From assembly GCF_004302915.1 (NCBI RefSeq), contig NZ_QQBI01000024.1:1-45983 (forward strand): a stretch of 45,983 nucleotides of DNA, given 5' to 3'. Positions within the stretch are counted from its first letter, which is position 1. Each line of letters opens with the position of its first letter. Below, piece by piece: positions 35,635-43,387 of the stretch. The notes beneath the pieces were generated by a model. The model was not told the DNA's origin and did not search any database. It worked only from the letters and a program-made list of their open reading frames with translations. The DNA comes from Komagataeibacter xylinus. GTDB lineage: Bacteria; Pseudomonadota; Alphaproteobacteria; Acetobacterales; Acetobacteraceae. The translations under genes and the position numbers were made by a program.

Positions 35635-36377
35635 GCGCCATCACCCCCCTGTGCCAACTGGGCCAGCCATGCGCGGAAAGCCGCCGGGTCAGGGAAATCA
35701 TTGGGAATGCGCAGGCCCACGCCACCAAGTCTGACCGCTTCGCGCATGCCATCCTCATCGGTCACGTCATCGCCCACGAAAATGGGCAGCCGGCCCGCAA
35801 ACGGCGCGCTTTTCATCACCGCATCGACCGCATGGCCCTTGTCGATGCCGGCGGGGCGGATTTCCCACGCCATCTTGGCGGCCTGCACATGGAACGCGCC
35901 GTGGGTGGCGTCCACCCATTCATCCGCGATCCGGCCCAGCGCCGGACCCGCATCGGGCGCGCCGCGGTAATGCAGCACCAGCCCCGCCTTCTTGTGTTCG
36001 ATCCGCACGCCGGGATGGGCCGCGGCCAGCCTCTCCGCTTCATCCATCCATGCTTTCGGCACTGGCGGCAGCGCCGCGCGCTCCACAGCCTGACCCGGCG
36101 CGTGGCGGATGGCGATGCCATGCTCGCCCGCCACGGCATAGGGCACATCTGGCAGGAAATGGTCGATCTGGTCGATCGGGCGGCCCGAGATGACCGCGAG
36201 CGCGTTGCCGCATTTATCACGCAGGCGGCGCAATGTGTCGCGCAGGCCCGGGGCCACGACCACGGATTCGGGCGTGGGCGCGATATCCACCAGCGTGCCG
36301 TCAAAGTCCAGGAGGAAGGCCGCGCGCGCGGGAGACGGCAGCCGATCGAGCGAAGGGAGGGAGGGTGTCTTGCTCAT
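35622..36377 (-). CDS. otsB: Trehalose-6-phosphate phosphatase
   Basis: A 251-residue HAD-superfamily phosphatase. Motif I is FLLDFDGTLVDIAPTP (nucleophile Asp near residue 22), motif II AVISGRPIDQID, motif III/IV GRLPIFVGDDVTDEDGM near the C-terminus. It dephosphorylates trehalose 6-phosphate and works with otsA, whose start lies inside its last 13 bp. Translation coupling by reinitiation is likely. The start at MSKTPSLP is chosen; an in-frame start seven codons upstream is possible. Confidence 0.95.
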   Translation of the reverse strand: MSKTPSLPSLDRLPSPARAAFLLDFDGTLVDIAPTPESVVVAPGLRDTLRRLRDKCGNALAVISGRPIDQIDHFLPDVPYAVAGEHGIAIRHAPGQAVERAALPPVPKAWMDEAERLAAAHPGVRIEHKKAGLVLHYRGAPDAGPALGRIADEWVDATHGAFHVQAAKMAWEIRPAGIDKGHAVDAVMKSAPFAGRLPIFVGDDVTDEDGMREAVRLGGVGLRIPNDFPDPAAFRAWLAQLAQGGDGAWGG

Positions 36378-36473
36378 GGTGGGTCTAGCCTCTGGCAAAG
36401 CTGGATAATACGCAAGCCCACAAGCGCGCTATACAGGGCTGCAGCATTTATACGACACAAATTAAATTATTTT

Positions 36474-37115
36474 CTAATGCAGCATCAGGGGGGCGGCGCC
36501 CTCATCGGCGGGCTCGGGCGGCATGGCGGGCAGCGGCGGGGAGACCGGCTGCGGCGCGGCCGGGGGGGCTGCCGGAGCGACTGGCGCCGCACCTGCTCCA
36601 CCCGCTTCAGGCGCCGCGGGCTGGCCATCGGGCGTGGCCATGGCGGGGGCTACGGGCGCGGCCTCCGTCGGGGCTGCCACAGCGGCGAGTGGCGGCGGGG
36701 TGGGGGCGACACTGTCACCCGCGCAACCGACCAGCTGCACATCATAAAGCGGGTTCTGGAACACGCCGGTCGCGGGCTCGGCCACCGCCATCCAGCCCTG
36801 GAAGGCGGCCATGCCCTCATGCGCGTCATGCACGTCCAGCCAGGCAGCGCTATCGGCTGGCAGGGTGGCGGGGCGCTGCAGGCATGACGTGGCGCGCAGG
36901 GTCAGGCTCTTGTAGGGCATGTCCTGACCCACGGGCACGTTGAGCAGTTCGGTATGGGCATCGAGCTTGTCGAGCACGCGCACCACCGCCACCGTGCGGC
37001 CCTGCCACGTATCGGGTGGGTACATAGCAGGGGGCGCCAGCCATTCGGTGGCATGGGCAAGGCCCGGCAGGCCAGCAAGCAGCAGGGCGGGCAGGGAGCG
37101 GAGCACGCGCCTCAT
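36474..37115 (-). CDS. DUF2155 domain exported protein
   Basis: A 213-residue protein with a signal peptide (RRVLRSLPALLLAGLPGLAHA) and a DUF2155 domain covering residues about 25-130: VAVVRVLDKLDAHTELLNVPVGQDMPYKSLTLRATSC, then AWLDVHDAHEGMAAFQGWMAVAEPATGVFQNPLYDVQLVGC. The remaining 80 residues are a long Pro/Ala-rich tail. DUF2155 proteins are typical of Alphaproteobacteria and sit by NDUFA12 or mlaD genes; their function is unknown. It is translationally coupled (ATGA) to the small gene upstream. Confidence 0.9.
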   Translation of the reverse strand: MRRVLRSLPALLLAGLPGLAHATEWLAPPAMYPPDTWQGRTVAVVRVLDKLDAHTELLNVPVGQDMPYKSLTLRATSCLQRPATLPADSAAWLDVHDAHEGMAAFQGWMAVAEPATGVFQNPLYDVQLVGCAGDSVAPTPPPLAAVAAPTEAAPVAPAMATPDGQPAAPEAGGAGAAPVAPAAPPAAPQPVSPPLPAMPPEPADEGAAPLMLH

Positions 37116-37330
37116 GCGTGGGGGCTCCGCAGGGTGTTGACCACGTCGATCAGGATCTGGCGCATGGCCGCCTCATCCACGCCCATCAGCACGGCATCCT
37201 CGAACGCATCCTGCAGGACACCCCGCACTTCCTGATGGTTTTCGCGCAGGACCAGCAGTTTGTCACGGCAGGAAACCGGCGTGCCATCACGCTGTGGCCA
37301 CATGGCGGGCAGGGCGTCTTGACCGCTCAT
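37112..37330 (-). CDS. Small unknown protein between mlaD and DUF2155
   Basis: A 72-residue protein I cannot place in a family. It is soluble-looking and probably helical in its second half (VLRENHQEVRGVLQDAFEDAVLMGVDEAAMRQILIDVVNTL), with one Cys and no signal peptide. It is real by context: its start overlaps the mlaD stop by ATGA, and its stop overlaps the DUF2155 start by ATGA, so all three are read by coupled ribosomes. A role in the envelope or respiratory functions of its neighbours is only an inference. Confidence 0.75.
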   Translation of the reverse strand: MSGQDALPAMWPQRDGTPVSCRDKLLVLRENHQEVRGVLQDAFEDAVLMGVDEAAMRQILIDVVNTLRSPHA

Positions 37331-37863
37331 GGCGCGTCTCCGCCCGGCGCGGGGGCAGCAGGCTGGTTCGCCTTGTCCTGCCGGGCCTTGGTCAGGGTAT
37401 CGGTTACCGAGAAGATGAACTTGCTGAGCAGCTGCTCAAGGCTGATCGCGCCCTGGGTCTCGCCAATCGTGCCGCCGGGGGCGAGCATCTTGTCATCGCC
37501 ACCGGGCGAGAGGGCAATGTATTTGCCACCCAGCAGGCTGTCGCTGGTAATGATGGCCGCCGTATCATCAGGCAGCCTGATGTCGGGGCGTACGGTAAAG
37601 GTGACCTGTGCGGCATACGTCCTGGGGTTGACGCGCTCATCGACCACCTGCCCCACCGTAATGCCCGCAAGCCTGACATCCGAGCCGATGGACAGGCCAT
37701 CGATATGGGCGAACCCGGCATTGAGCCGGTAGCCGGTTTCATGCGGGCGGCCCTTGTCGAGCACGGCATAGGCCAGCAGCCCCGCAAGCCCGGCCAGCAC
37801 GGCAAAACCGGCAAGAAGTTCCGCTGGCTGACGGCCCGCGCGCCCTGAAACAGCAGCAACCAT
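37327..37863 (-). CDS. mlaD: MlaD-type MCE protein
   Basis: A 178-residue protein with one N-terminal transmembrane helix (ELLAGFAVLAGLAGLLAYAVLD) and an MCE domain at residues about 40-125: YRLNAGFAHIDGLSIGSDVRLAGITVGQV ... AAIITSDSLLGGKYIALSPGG. MlaD hexamers carry phospholipid between the inner membrane MlaFEB transporter and the periplasmic carrier MlaC, keeping the outer membrane asymmetric. mlaE, mlaF and mlaC are not in this window, so the partner set lies elsewhere. It is coupled to the small gene downstream and follows NDUFA12 by 59 bp. Confidence 0.9.
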   Translation of the reverse strand: MVAAVSGRAGRQPAELLAGFAVLAGLAGLLAYAVLDKGRPHETGYRLNAGFAHIDGLSIGSDVRLAGITVGQVVDERVNPRTYAAQVTFTVRPDIRLPDDTAAIITSDSLLGGKYIALSPGGDDKMLAPGGTIGETQGAISLEQLLSKFIFSVTDTLTKARQDKANQPAAPAPGGDAP

Positions 37864-37922
37864 GGTGGCAAAGCTTCCCCAATATCCAATGGCGCGCACC
37901 CTAGCAGGTTACGCCACGGGTT

Positions 37923-38291
37923 TCATCCCTCGGGGTACCATGCCTCATAATCACTGGTGGTTGAAGCCCGCTGGCCGCCCCGGCAGTCGCTGCCCGGCGG
38001 GTGGTAGGCTCCCGCTGTTCCGGTCTGGTTGGGCTGCCAGGGCTGCTGCCACGGCTGGCGCGCGCTCTCGGGCAGGGGGGCGGCCTCCATGTGGTGCAGC
38101 CAGCCCCACCATTCGGGCGGCACGGCGGATGCGTCCTCGCCCCTGTGATAGATGACCCAGCGCTCGTGGCGCTTTTCCCCGCCGCCGGTGCGGTTGGGCG
38201 TGCGGGCCTCATAATAACAGCGCCCGTCGGCATCCTTGCCGACCAGTCGCCCCCTGAAGCGGGTGTAGATGCGGGTGCCTAGATTTGCCAT
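37923..38291 (-). CDS. NADH:ubiquinone oxidoreductase subunit NDUFA12 family
   Basis: A 122-residue member of the NDUFA12 (B17.2) family. RFRGRLVGKDADGRCYYEAR, RHERWVIYHRGEDASAVPPEWWGWLHHM and the ending YEAWYPEG match the known pattern. In Alphaproteobacteria and mitochondria it is an accessory subunit on the hydrophilic arm of complex I. It implies that this strain codes for complex I; the nuo genes themselves are not in the window. It probably heads the operon with mlaD, the small gene and DUF2155. Confidence 0.92.
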   Translation of the reverse strand: MANLGTRIYTRFRGRLVGKDADGRCYYEARTPNRTGGGEKRHERWVIYHRGEDASAVPPEWWGWLHHMEAAPLPESARQPWQQPWQPNQTGTAGAYHPPGSDCRGGQRASTTSDYEAWYPEG

Positions 38292-38559
38292 GCCGCAAGC
38301 CTAATCCGCCCGTGGTCGCGCGGTCCACGCGCATATGCGTGCGCGACCGTCACATCTGCGGGATCGGCGGGGGGGCGTCGAGGCAGCCCGCACCCTGTCA
38401 AAGGCATTTCAAAGACCCCCGCCTCACGGCGCGGTGATGGCCACGCGCATGGTCGCCGCACAGTTATCCCCCATATCCACTGTATTCAGGGGCATGTATA
38501 GTTGCGACTCCGCCGCAAGCGGGTTCCGCCAGCGTGCTGCCGCCCGGTAAACATAAAGC

Positions 38560-40155
38560 ATGACAGCACGAAGCCACTGGAACGGCGTGCGTATGCGTAC
38601 CGTTGAAGCCGCAGCGGACCCAGACGACGCGCCGCGTTCCGTAACCCTGCCCGCCGACTGGGATGACACGGCAGCCGAGGCCGTGGCCCGGCTGGCCCCC
38701 GGCCATGGCCCCGCCAACCTGCCCGAACTCGCGGCGCGATGGATCGATGACCTGTGCGCGGGCGAGGTGTCCGGCCCGGTCATTGGACCGGTCGCGCGCG
38801 CGCTGTCGTGCCTGCTGCTCATGCGCCAGGCCGCACCGAGCGAAAGCCTGTGGCATGGCCACCATGACCGCAGGCCCGCCTTCGTGGTCAACCTCGCCGC
38901 CTTTGTCGAGGCCGATAACAGCTTCATGGCGCGCGACTTCGTAGCGGCCCTGCGCCTGCTGGCCCGCGTGCTGCGCACCCTTGCGCACCAGAAGCTGCAC
39001 ATGCGCAATGGCGAGCTGCCCCTGCCCGAGCCTGCGGGCGGCGCGGTGGCCCACCTGCGTGCCGTCACCCTGCCTCCTGCTGGCGAAAGCCATGAGCGCG
39101 CCCCTGTTGCGGGTGCGCTGCTGCTGACCAACCTCGATGCCTGCCTGGCCGGGCTGGGGCTCGATTATGACAGCGAGGCCGGGCGCGACGCGGCATGCAG
39201 CATCGTGGCCCTTGCCACCCTCGTGGCCCATGCGGGCGAAGGGGCGGACGCCATGCCCCTGCCCCCCGTGCGCAGCATCCTGCCCGGCGTGAGCCAGATC
39301 GCACGCAGCGTATGGCAGGAAGCGGCTGTCGAGACCGACCAGCCCGCCGCCCGTGTCGAGACCGGCTTTTCCACCCCCGGCCCCATCGATGCGCTGCTGG
39401 GCGTGGAAGCATGCGGGCTGGCCCCCGTCTTTTCCCCGCTGCGGCCTGACGGGCGGCTGGCCATGAGCACGCTGGCCCGACTGGCCAGCCGGGGCCTGAC
39501 GCTGGAGGCAGCCTTCGCCGCCACCCTTGCGGGCGAGAGCGTGCTGCCCCTGCCCGCCGCCGCCTCGCACCAGGCCATGCACCGCGCGCTCAGCGGGTTT
39601 GTGGACCGCGTGCCCGCCCGCCCCGATGCCACGCGTGACACGCTGGCCACCCGCGCGGGGCTGGAGCGCGGCGTGCGCCGCCACCTGCCCGCACGCCATG
39701 GCGGCTTTACGCAGAAAACCCGCATCGGCGGCCACCGCCTGTTCCTGCGCACGGGGGAATATGCCGACGGGTCGCTGGGCGAAATCAGCCTGACGCCCAC
39801 GCGGGAGAGCCCGATGGTGCGCGGCCTGATGGACACGCTGGGCCAGGCCGTAAGCATCGGCCTGCAATATGGCGCGCCGCTGGAAAGCTATGTCGAGGCC
39901 TTTGCCTACACCCAGTTCGGCCCCGCGGGCACGGTGGAGGGCGACCCGGTTGCATCCTACGCCACATCCATGCTCGACTACGCCTTCCGCGCCCTGTCAG
40001 ATGCCTATCTGGGCCGCAGGCTACCCGATGCCCCGCATGAGGAGACGCTGGCCGAAAGCCCCGCCCCCATGCTGCCGCTCGACCTGCCCGGCTCCGGCAA
40101 TGACGATGGCGATGACACGCCCCCCCGGCGGCGCGGGCTGCGGCTGGTCGGATAA
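38560..40155 (+). CDS. NrdJ-derived protein (C-terminal half of class II ribonucleotide reductase, TSCPD type)
   Basis: A 531-residue protein. Residues 385-490 are very like the C-terminal segment of class II (B12-dependent) ribonucleotide reductase: QKTRIGGHRLFLRTGEYADG, LGEISL, AVSIGLQYGAPLESYVEAF, FGPAGTVEGD, ATSMLDYAFR, YLGR. Weaker similarity precedes it: NLAAFVEADNSF at 111-122, LLLTNLDACLAGLGLDYDSEAGR at 187-209, and TPGPIDALLGVEACGLAPVF at 272-291, which recalls the PTGTI and DTTGIEPDF region. The N-terminal barrel half and the N-x-C-x-E motif are missing, so it should not reduce ribonucleotides. It may be a pseudoenzyme or regulator. ridA follows 43 bp later. The start at 38560 is uncertain; Met12 is an alternative. 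Confidence 0.75.
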   Translation: MTARSHWNGVRMRTVEAAADPDDAPRSVTLPADWDDTAAEAVARLAPGHGPANLPELAARWIDDLCAGEVSGPVIGPVARALSCLLLMRQAAPSESLWHGHHDRRPAFVVNLAAFVEADNSFMARDFVAALRLLARVLRTLAHQKLHMRNGELPLPEPAGGAVAHLRAVTLPPAGESHERAPVAGALLLTNLDACLAGLGLDYDSEAGRDAACSIVALATLVAHAGEGADAMPLPPVRSILPGVSQIARSVWQEAAVETDQPAARVETGFSTPGPIDALLGVEACGLAPVFSPLRPDGRLAMSTLARLASRGLTLEAAFAATLAGESVLPLPAAASHQAMHRALSGFVDRVPARPDATRDTLATRAGLERGVRRHLPARHGGFTQKTRIGGHRLFLRTGEYADGSLGEISLTPTRESPMVRGLMDTLGQAVSIGLQYGAPLESYVEAFAYTQFGPAGTVEGDPVASYATSMLDYAFRALSDAYLGRRLPDAPHEETLAESPAPMLPLDLPGSGNDDGDDTPPRRRGLRLVG

Positions 40156-40198
40156 CCCGGCGCCGTACCCCGCCGCCTGAATGCAAGGATTGTTGCCC

Positions 40199-40666
40199 AT
40201 GCCCGATACAACCCCCGAACAGCGCCTCAAGCAGCTTGGCATCATGCTGCCCACCCCCGCCACACCCGTGGCCAATTACGTGGGCACCGTCATCAGCGGG
40301 TCATCGCTGGTGGTGTCAGGCCAGTTGCCGCTGGTTGATGGCAAGCTGCTGACCACCGGCAAGCTCGGCGGCACCGTGGCGGTGGAACTGGCGGTGGAAG
40401 CCGCGCGCTACAGCATGATCAACGTGATCGCGCAGGTTAAGGCGGCCCTTGGCGACCTTTCACGCGTGAAGCGCGTGGTGCGGCTGGGCGGGTTCATTGC
40501 CTGCACGCCCGACTTTACGCAGCATGCCGCCGTCATGAACGGGGCCTCCGACCTGGCGGTAGCCGTATTTGGCGATGCGGGCCGCCATGCGCGCTCGACC
40601 GTGGGCGTGCCCTCGCTGCCGCTCGACTCCGCTGTCGAGGTCGAAGGCCTGTTCGAAATCGGCTGA
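40199..40666 (+). CDS. RidA family protein (second paralogue)
   Basis: A 155-residue RidA/YjgF protein of the longer subgroup, with the N-terminal TPEQRLKQLGIMLPTPATPVANYV, SLVVSGQLPLVDG, LGGTVAVELAVEAARYSMINVIAQVKAALGDLSRVKRVVRLGGFIACTPDFTQHAAVMNGASDL and RHARSTVGVPSLPLDSAVEVEGLFEI. The Arg in HARSTVG is at the position used by RidA enzymes. It probably removes reactive enamines/imines. AAGGA 9 bases before ATG at 40199 fixes the start. It lies between the NrdJ-derived gene and the GNAT-like gene, apparently in one operon. Confidence 0.92.
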   Translation: MPDTTPEQRLKQLGIMLPTPATPVANYVGTVISGSSLVVSGQLPLVDGKLLTTGKLGGTVAVELAVEAARYSMINVIAQVKAALGDLSRVKRVVRLGGFIACTPDFTQHAAVMNGASDLAVAVFGDAGRHARSTVGVPSLPLDSAVEVEGLFEIG

Positions 40667-40699
40667 TGTAACCACCACGCATAACAAAGGGAGCCTGTC

Positions 40700-40747
40700 A
40701 TGACCGCACCGCCCCGCACAGCCTGCACCACGGCGCAGGCATCATGA
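40700..40747 (+). CDS. 15-codon leader ORF before the GNAT/FemAB-like gene
   Basis: A short frame encoding MTAPPRTACTTAQAS with its own ribosome-binding site (AAAGGGAGC, 7 bases upstream). Its TGA overlaps the start codon of the next gene as ATGA. A perfect 6-bp hairpin GCCTGC/GCAGGC with an 8-base loop lies inside its end (40721-40740), just before that start codon. Reading the leader would open the hairpin and allow reinitiation. It may instead be the remnant of a deleted gene. It is too short for proof from sequence alone. Confidence 0.45.
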   Translation: MTAPPRTACTTAQAS

Positions 40748-41898
40748 CCGGCACCACCATGACCCTGCACCGCCGGATTGCCGAGATCCCGGCGGCGCAG
40801 TGGGATGGCTGCGCGGGCGATGAAAACCCGTTTGTCAGCCACGCCTTCCTCTCGGCACTTGAAGACAGCGGCTCCACCGGCCCGCAGACCGGCTGGATGC
40901 CCCAGCACCTTGCCCTGCGCGACGGCGAAGGCAGCCTGCTTGCAGTCGCCCCGCTTTACGCCAAGGGCCATTCCTTTGGCGAATACGTGTTCGACCATGC
41001 CTGGGCCCGCGCCTTCGAGCAGGCGGGCGGGCAGTATTATCCCAAACTGCAGGTCGCCGTGCCGTTCTCGCCCGTGCCGGGGCCGCGCCTGCTCGTTCAC
41101 CCCACCGCCCCCGATGCCGACAGCCTGCGCCTGCTGGCGGGCCGCGCGCTGCGGCAGGCCTGTGGCGAGATGGGACTTTCCTCCGTGCATGTCACCTTCT
41201 GCACGACGCATGAATATGAACTGCTGGGCGAAGGCGGCTGGCTGCAGCGCCTTGGCGTGCAGTACCACTGGGATAACCAGGACTATGCCAGCTTTGACGA
41301 TTTTCTGGGCATGCTGGCCTCACGCAAGCGCAAGGCCATCCGGCGCGAGCGACGCGATGCCAATGCCTGCGGGCTGACATTCCACACCTATCGCGGCGCG
41401 GAGATTACCGAGGCGCTGTGGCATGATTTTTATCACTTCTACCTCTCTACCGTGGACCGCAAATGGGGCAGCGCCTATCTGCAGCCCTCCTTCTTCCCGC
41501 TCCTGTCCGAGCGGCTGGGCGACAGGGTGGTGCTGATGATCGCCAGGCAGGACGGCGTGCCGGTGGCCGGCGCGCTCAACCTGATGGGGCGCGATACGCT
41601 GTACGGCCGCAACTGGGGGCGGCGCGAGGGGGACTGGCCGTTCCTGCACTTCGAGCTGTGCTATTACCGCGCCATCGACTTCGCCATCGCCCATGGGCTG
41701 AAACGGGTGGAAGCGGGCGCGCAGGGCGAGCACAAGCTGCAACGTGGCTACCGCCCGTGCCTGACCCATTCCGCCCACTGGATCAGCCACCCCGGCCTGC
41801 GCGAGGCCGTGGCCGAATTCCTGCAACATGAACGCGCGGCCATACGGGCCGAACTGCCCGCCCTTGAGGCCATGACCCCTTACCGCGCAGAAGAATAA
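40744..41898 (+). CDS. GNAT/FemAB-like acyltransferase (PF04339 family)
   Basis: A 384-residue protein of the family often called 'peptidogalycan biosynthesis protein' or DUF482. Landmarks: WDGCAGDENPFVSHAFLSALEDSGS at residues 20-44, VAPLYAKGHSFGEYVFDHAWARAFEQAGGQYYPKLQVAVPFSPVPGPRLL near 60-110, HVTFC, QYHWDNQDYASFDDFLGMLASRKRKAIRRER near 180-210, GRNWGRREGDWPFLHFELCYYRAIDFAI and EAGAQGEHKLQRGYRP. The fold is a tandem GNAT like FemX; the acceptor is unknown. It follows ridA with a leader ORF between them, and a double-hairpin repeat begins 16 bp after its stop. Confidence 0.88.
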   Translation: MTGTTMTLHRRIAEIPAAQWDGCAGDENPFVSHAFLSALEDSGSTGPQTGWMPQHLALRDGEGSLLAVAPLYAKGHSFGEYVFDHAWARAFEQAGGQYYPKLQVAVPFSPVPGPRLLVHPTAPDADSLRLLAGRALRQACGEMGLSSVHVTFCTTHEYELLGEGGWLQRLGVQYHWDNQDYASFDDFLGMLASRKRKAIRRERRDANACGLTFHTYRGAEITEALWHDFYHFYLSTVDRKWGSAYLQPSFFPLLSERLGDRVVLMIARQDGVPVAGALNLMGRDTLYGRNWGRREGDWPFLHFELCYYRAIDFAIAHGLKRVEAGAQGEHKLQRGYRPCLTHSAHWISHPGLREAVAEFLQHERAAIRAELPALEAMTPYRAEE

Positions 41899-41914
41899 AT
41901 CTGGAATTCATTCA

Positions 41915-41990
41915 AACGTTTTTGGTGAAGCTTTTTTCCAAAAAGCTTCAGGGAACGCCGCCTTTAAAAAAAAGGGGCACCCAAAAACTT
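41915..41990 (+). repeat. Double-hairpin repeat, copy F
   Basis: The cleanest copy in this orientation. Outer ends CGTTTTTGGTG and CACCCAAAAACTT; first hairpin GAAGCTTTTTTCCAAAAAGCTTC, second GCCGCCTTTAAAAAAAAGGGGC. It starts 16 bp after the stop of the GNAT/FemAB-like gene and is followed by a T-run, so it can act as a terminator. Confidence 0.85.
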
Positions 41991-42116
41991 CTGTTTTTTT
42001 GAAGCCGAACAGCGCGATGATGCAGGTCATGCCGCAGGGGCCACAGCCATGCTAGCCTGCACGTCATGGCACCAGCGGCCAGCAGGCCGCCCCTGTACAG
42101 ACAAAGGAGCGCCACC

Positions 42117-43103
42117 ATGTACGCAATGCGACTGCTCGCCCCCCACACCCCCCTGCAATGGACCGAACTGCCCGACCCGCAGCCGGGGCCGGGGCAGATC
42201 CGCGTGACCGTGGGGGCCTGTGGCGTATGCCGCACCGACCTGCACGTGGTCGATGCCGACCTGCCCTTTCCCGGCCATGCCCTCACGCCCGGGCACGAGA
42301 TCGTGGGCCGGATCGACGCCATCGGCCCAAATGTGGAGGGGCTGCACATGGGCCAGCGCGTGGGCATTCCGTGGCTCGGCCATACCTGCGGCTGCTGCCA
42401 CTACTGCCAGACCGACCACGAGAACCTGTGCGACCACCCGCTTTTTACCGGCTACACGCGTGATGGCGGCTATGCCACCAAGGCGGTGGCGGATGCGCAT
42501 TTCACCTTCCCCCTGCCTGACGGCGATGACGACGTGGCCACCGCCCCGCTGCTCTGCGCGGGGCTGATCGGCTGGCGCTCGCTGGTCATGGCGGGCAAGG
42601 AGGCCCGCAGCATCGGGCTGTATGGCTTTGGGGCGGCAGCCCACATCATTGCGCAGGTGGCGGCCTGGCAGGGCCGCAAGGTCTATGCCTTTACCCGCCC
42701 CGGTGACACAAAGACGCAGGAATTCGCCCGCTCGCTCGGCTGCGTATGGGCCGGTGGCTCGGATGAGGCCCCGCCCGAACAGCTTGACGCCACCATCATC
42801 TTCGCCCCTGTGGGCGCACTCGTGCCCGCCGCACTCAAGGCCGTGCACAAGGCAGGCCGCGTGGTGTGCGCGGGCATCCACATGAGCGAGATCCCGGCCT
42901 TTTCCTATGACCTGCTGTGGGAGGAACGCCAGATCGTATCCGTGGCCAACCTGACAAGGCAGGACGGGATCGACTTCCTTGAACTCGTGCCGCGCGTGGG
43001 CATCCGCACCACTACCACGCCGTATGCGCTCAAGGACGCCAACAAGGCCCTTGATGACCTGCGCCACGGCCGCTTTGAAGGCGCTGCGGTGCTGGTGCCC
43101 TGA
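42117..43103 (+). CDS. Zinc-dependent alcohol dehydrogenase family protein
   Basis: A 328-residue medium-chain dehydrogenase. The catalytic-zinc Cys is in GVCRTDLHVVD (near residue 38), the His-Glu in PGHEIVGRIDAIG, the four structural-zinc Cys in HTCGCCHYCQTDHENLCDHP (near 100), and the Rossmann loop in IGLYGFGAAAHIIAQVA near 165. The C-terminal part ends with NKALDDLRHGRFEGAAVL. It belongs to the AdhA-like COG1064 group that oxidises or reduces short-chain alcohols with NAD(P); the substrate is not known. AAGGAG 8 bases upstream fixes the start. It stands alone between two repeat copies. Confidence 0.92.
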   Translation: MYAMRLLAPHTPLQWTELPDPQPGPGQIRVTVGACGVCRTDLHVVDADLPFPGHALTPGHEIVGRIDAIGPNVEGLHMGQRVGIPWLGHTCGCCHYCQTDHENLCDHPLFTGYTRDGGYATKAVADAHFTFPLPDGDDDVATAPLLCAGLIGWRSLVMAGKEARSIGLYGFGAAAHIIAQVAAWQGRKVYAFTRPGDTKTQEFARSLGCVWAGGSDEAPPEQLDATIIFAPVGALVPAALKAVHKAGRVVCAGIHMSEIPAFSYDLLWEERQIVSVANLTRQDGIDFLELVPRVGIRTTTTPYALKDANKALDDLRHGRFEGAAVLVP

Positions 43104-43113
43104 AAAACTGATC

Positions 43114-43191
43114 AAGTTTCTGGTGAAGCGGTTTGCAAAAAGCCCCAAAAAGAACGCCGCCTTATGAACATAAGGCGGCATCCGGAAACTT
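43114..43191 (+). repeat. Double-hairpin repeat, copy G
   Basis: Outer ends AAGTTTCTGGTG and ATCCGGAAACTT. The first hairpin is degenerate (GAAGCGGTTTGCAAAAAGCCCC); the second, GCCGCCTTATGAACATAAGGCGGC, is perfect over 9 bp per arm, and the element is followed by five Ts. It lies 10 bp past the alcohol dehydrogenase stop. The remaining gap up to the helicase start shows nothing else recognisable. Confidence 0.85.
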
Positions 43192-43387
43192 TTTCCCCTC
43201 CCCCTGCCCCGCACTGATGGTGCCTGGGCGCGCGTGCAAAAATGCCCCGGCCATTATTAATTCTGGCTTTTGGGGCAATCATTCTTTATGCACCGGCCTT
43301 CTCCCCTGACGCATGAACACGGCCGGCGGCCAGTTTCCTTCCTGCGTCGCCCATGTTCTTCATGTTTTTGTCCGGATTGCCCGATAC

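Noticed and set aside
34423-35970. A 515-codon plus-strand frame opposite otsA and otsB
   Set aside because: Shadow of two clear enzymes on the other strand; no family features.
38464-39867. A 467-codon minus-strand frame opposite the NrdJ-derived gene
   Set aside because: The plus strand has clear homology to ribonucleotide reductase in this region; the opposite frame is Gln/Gly/His-rich and featureless.
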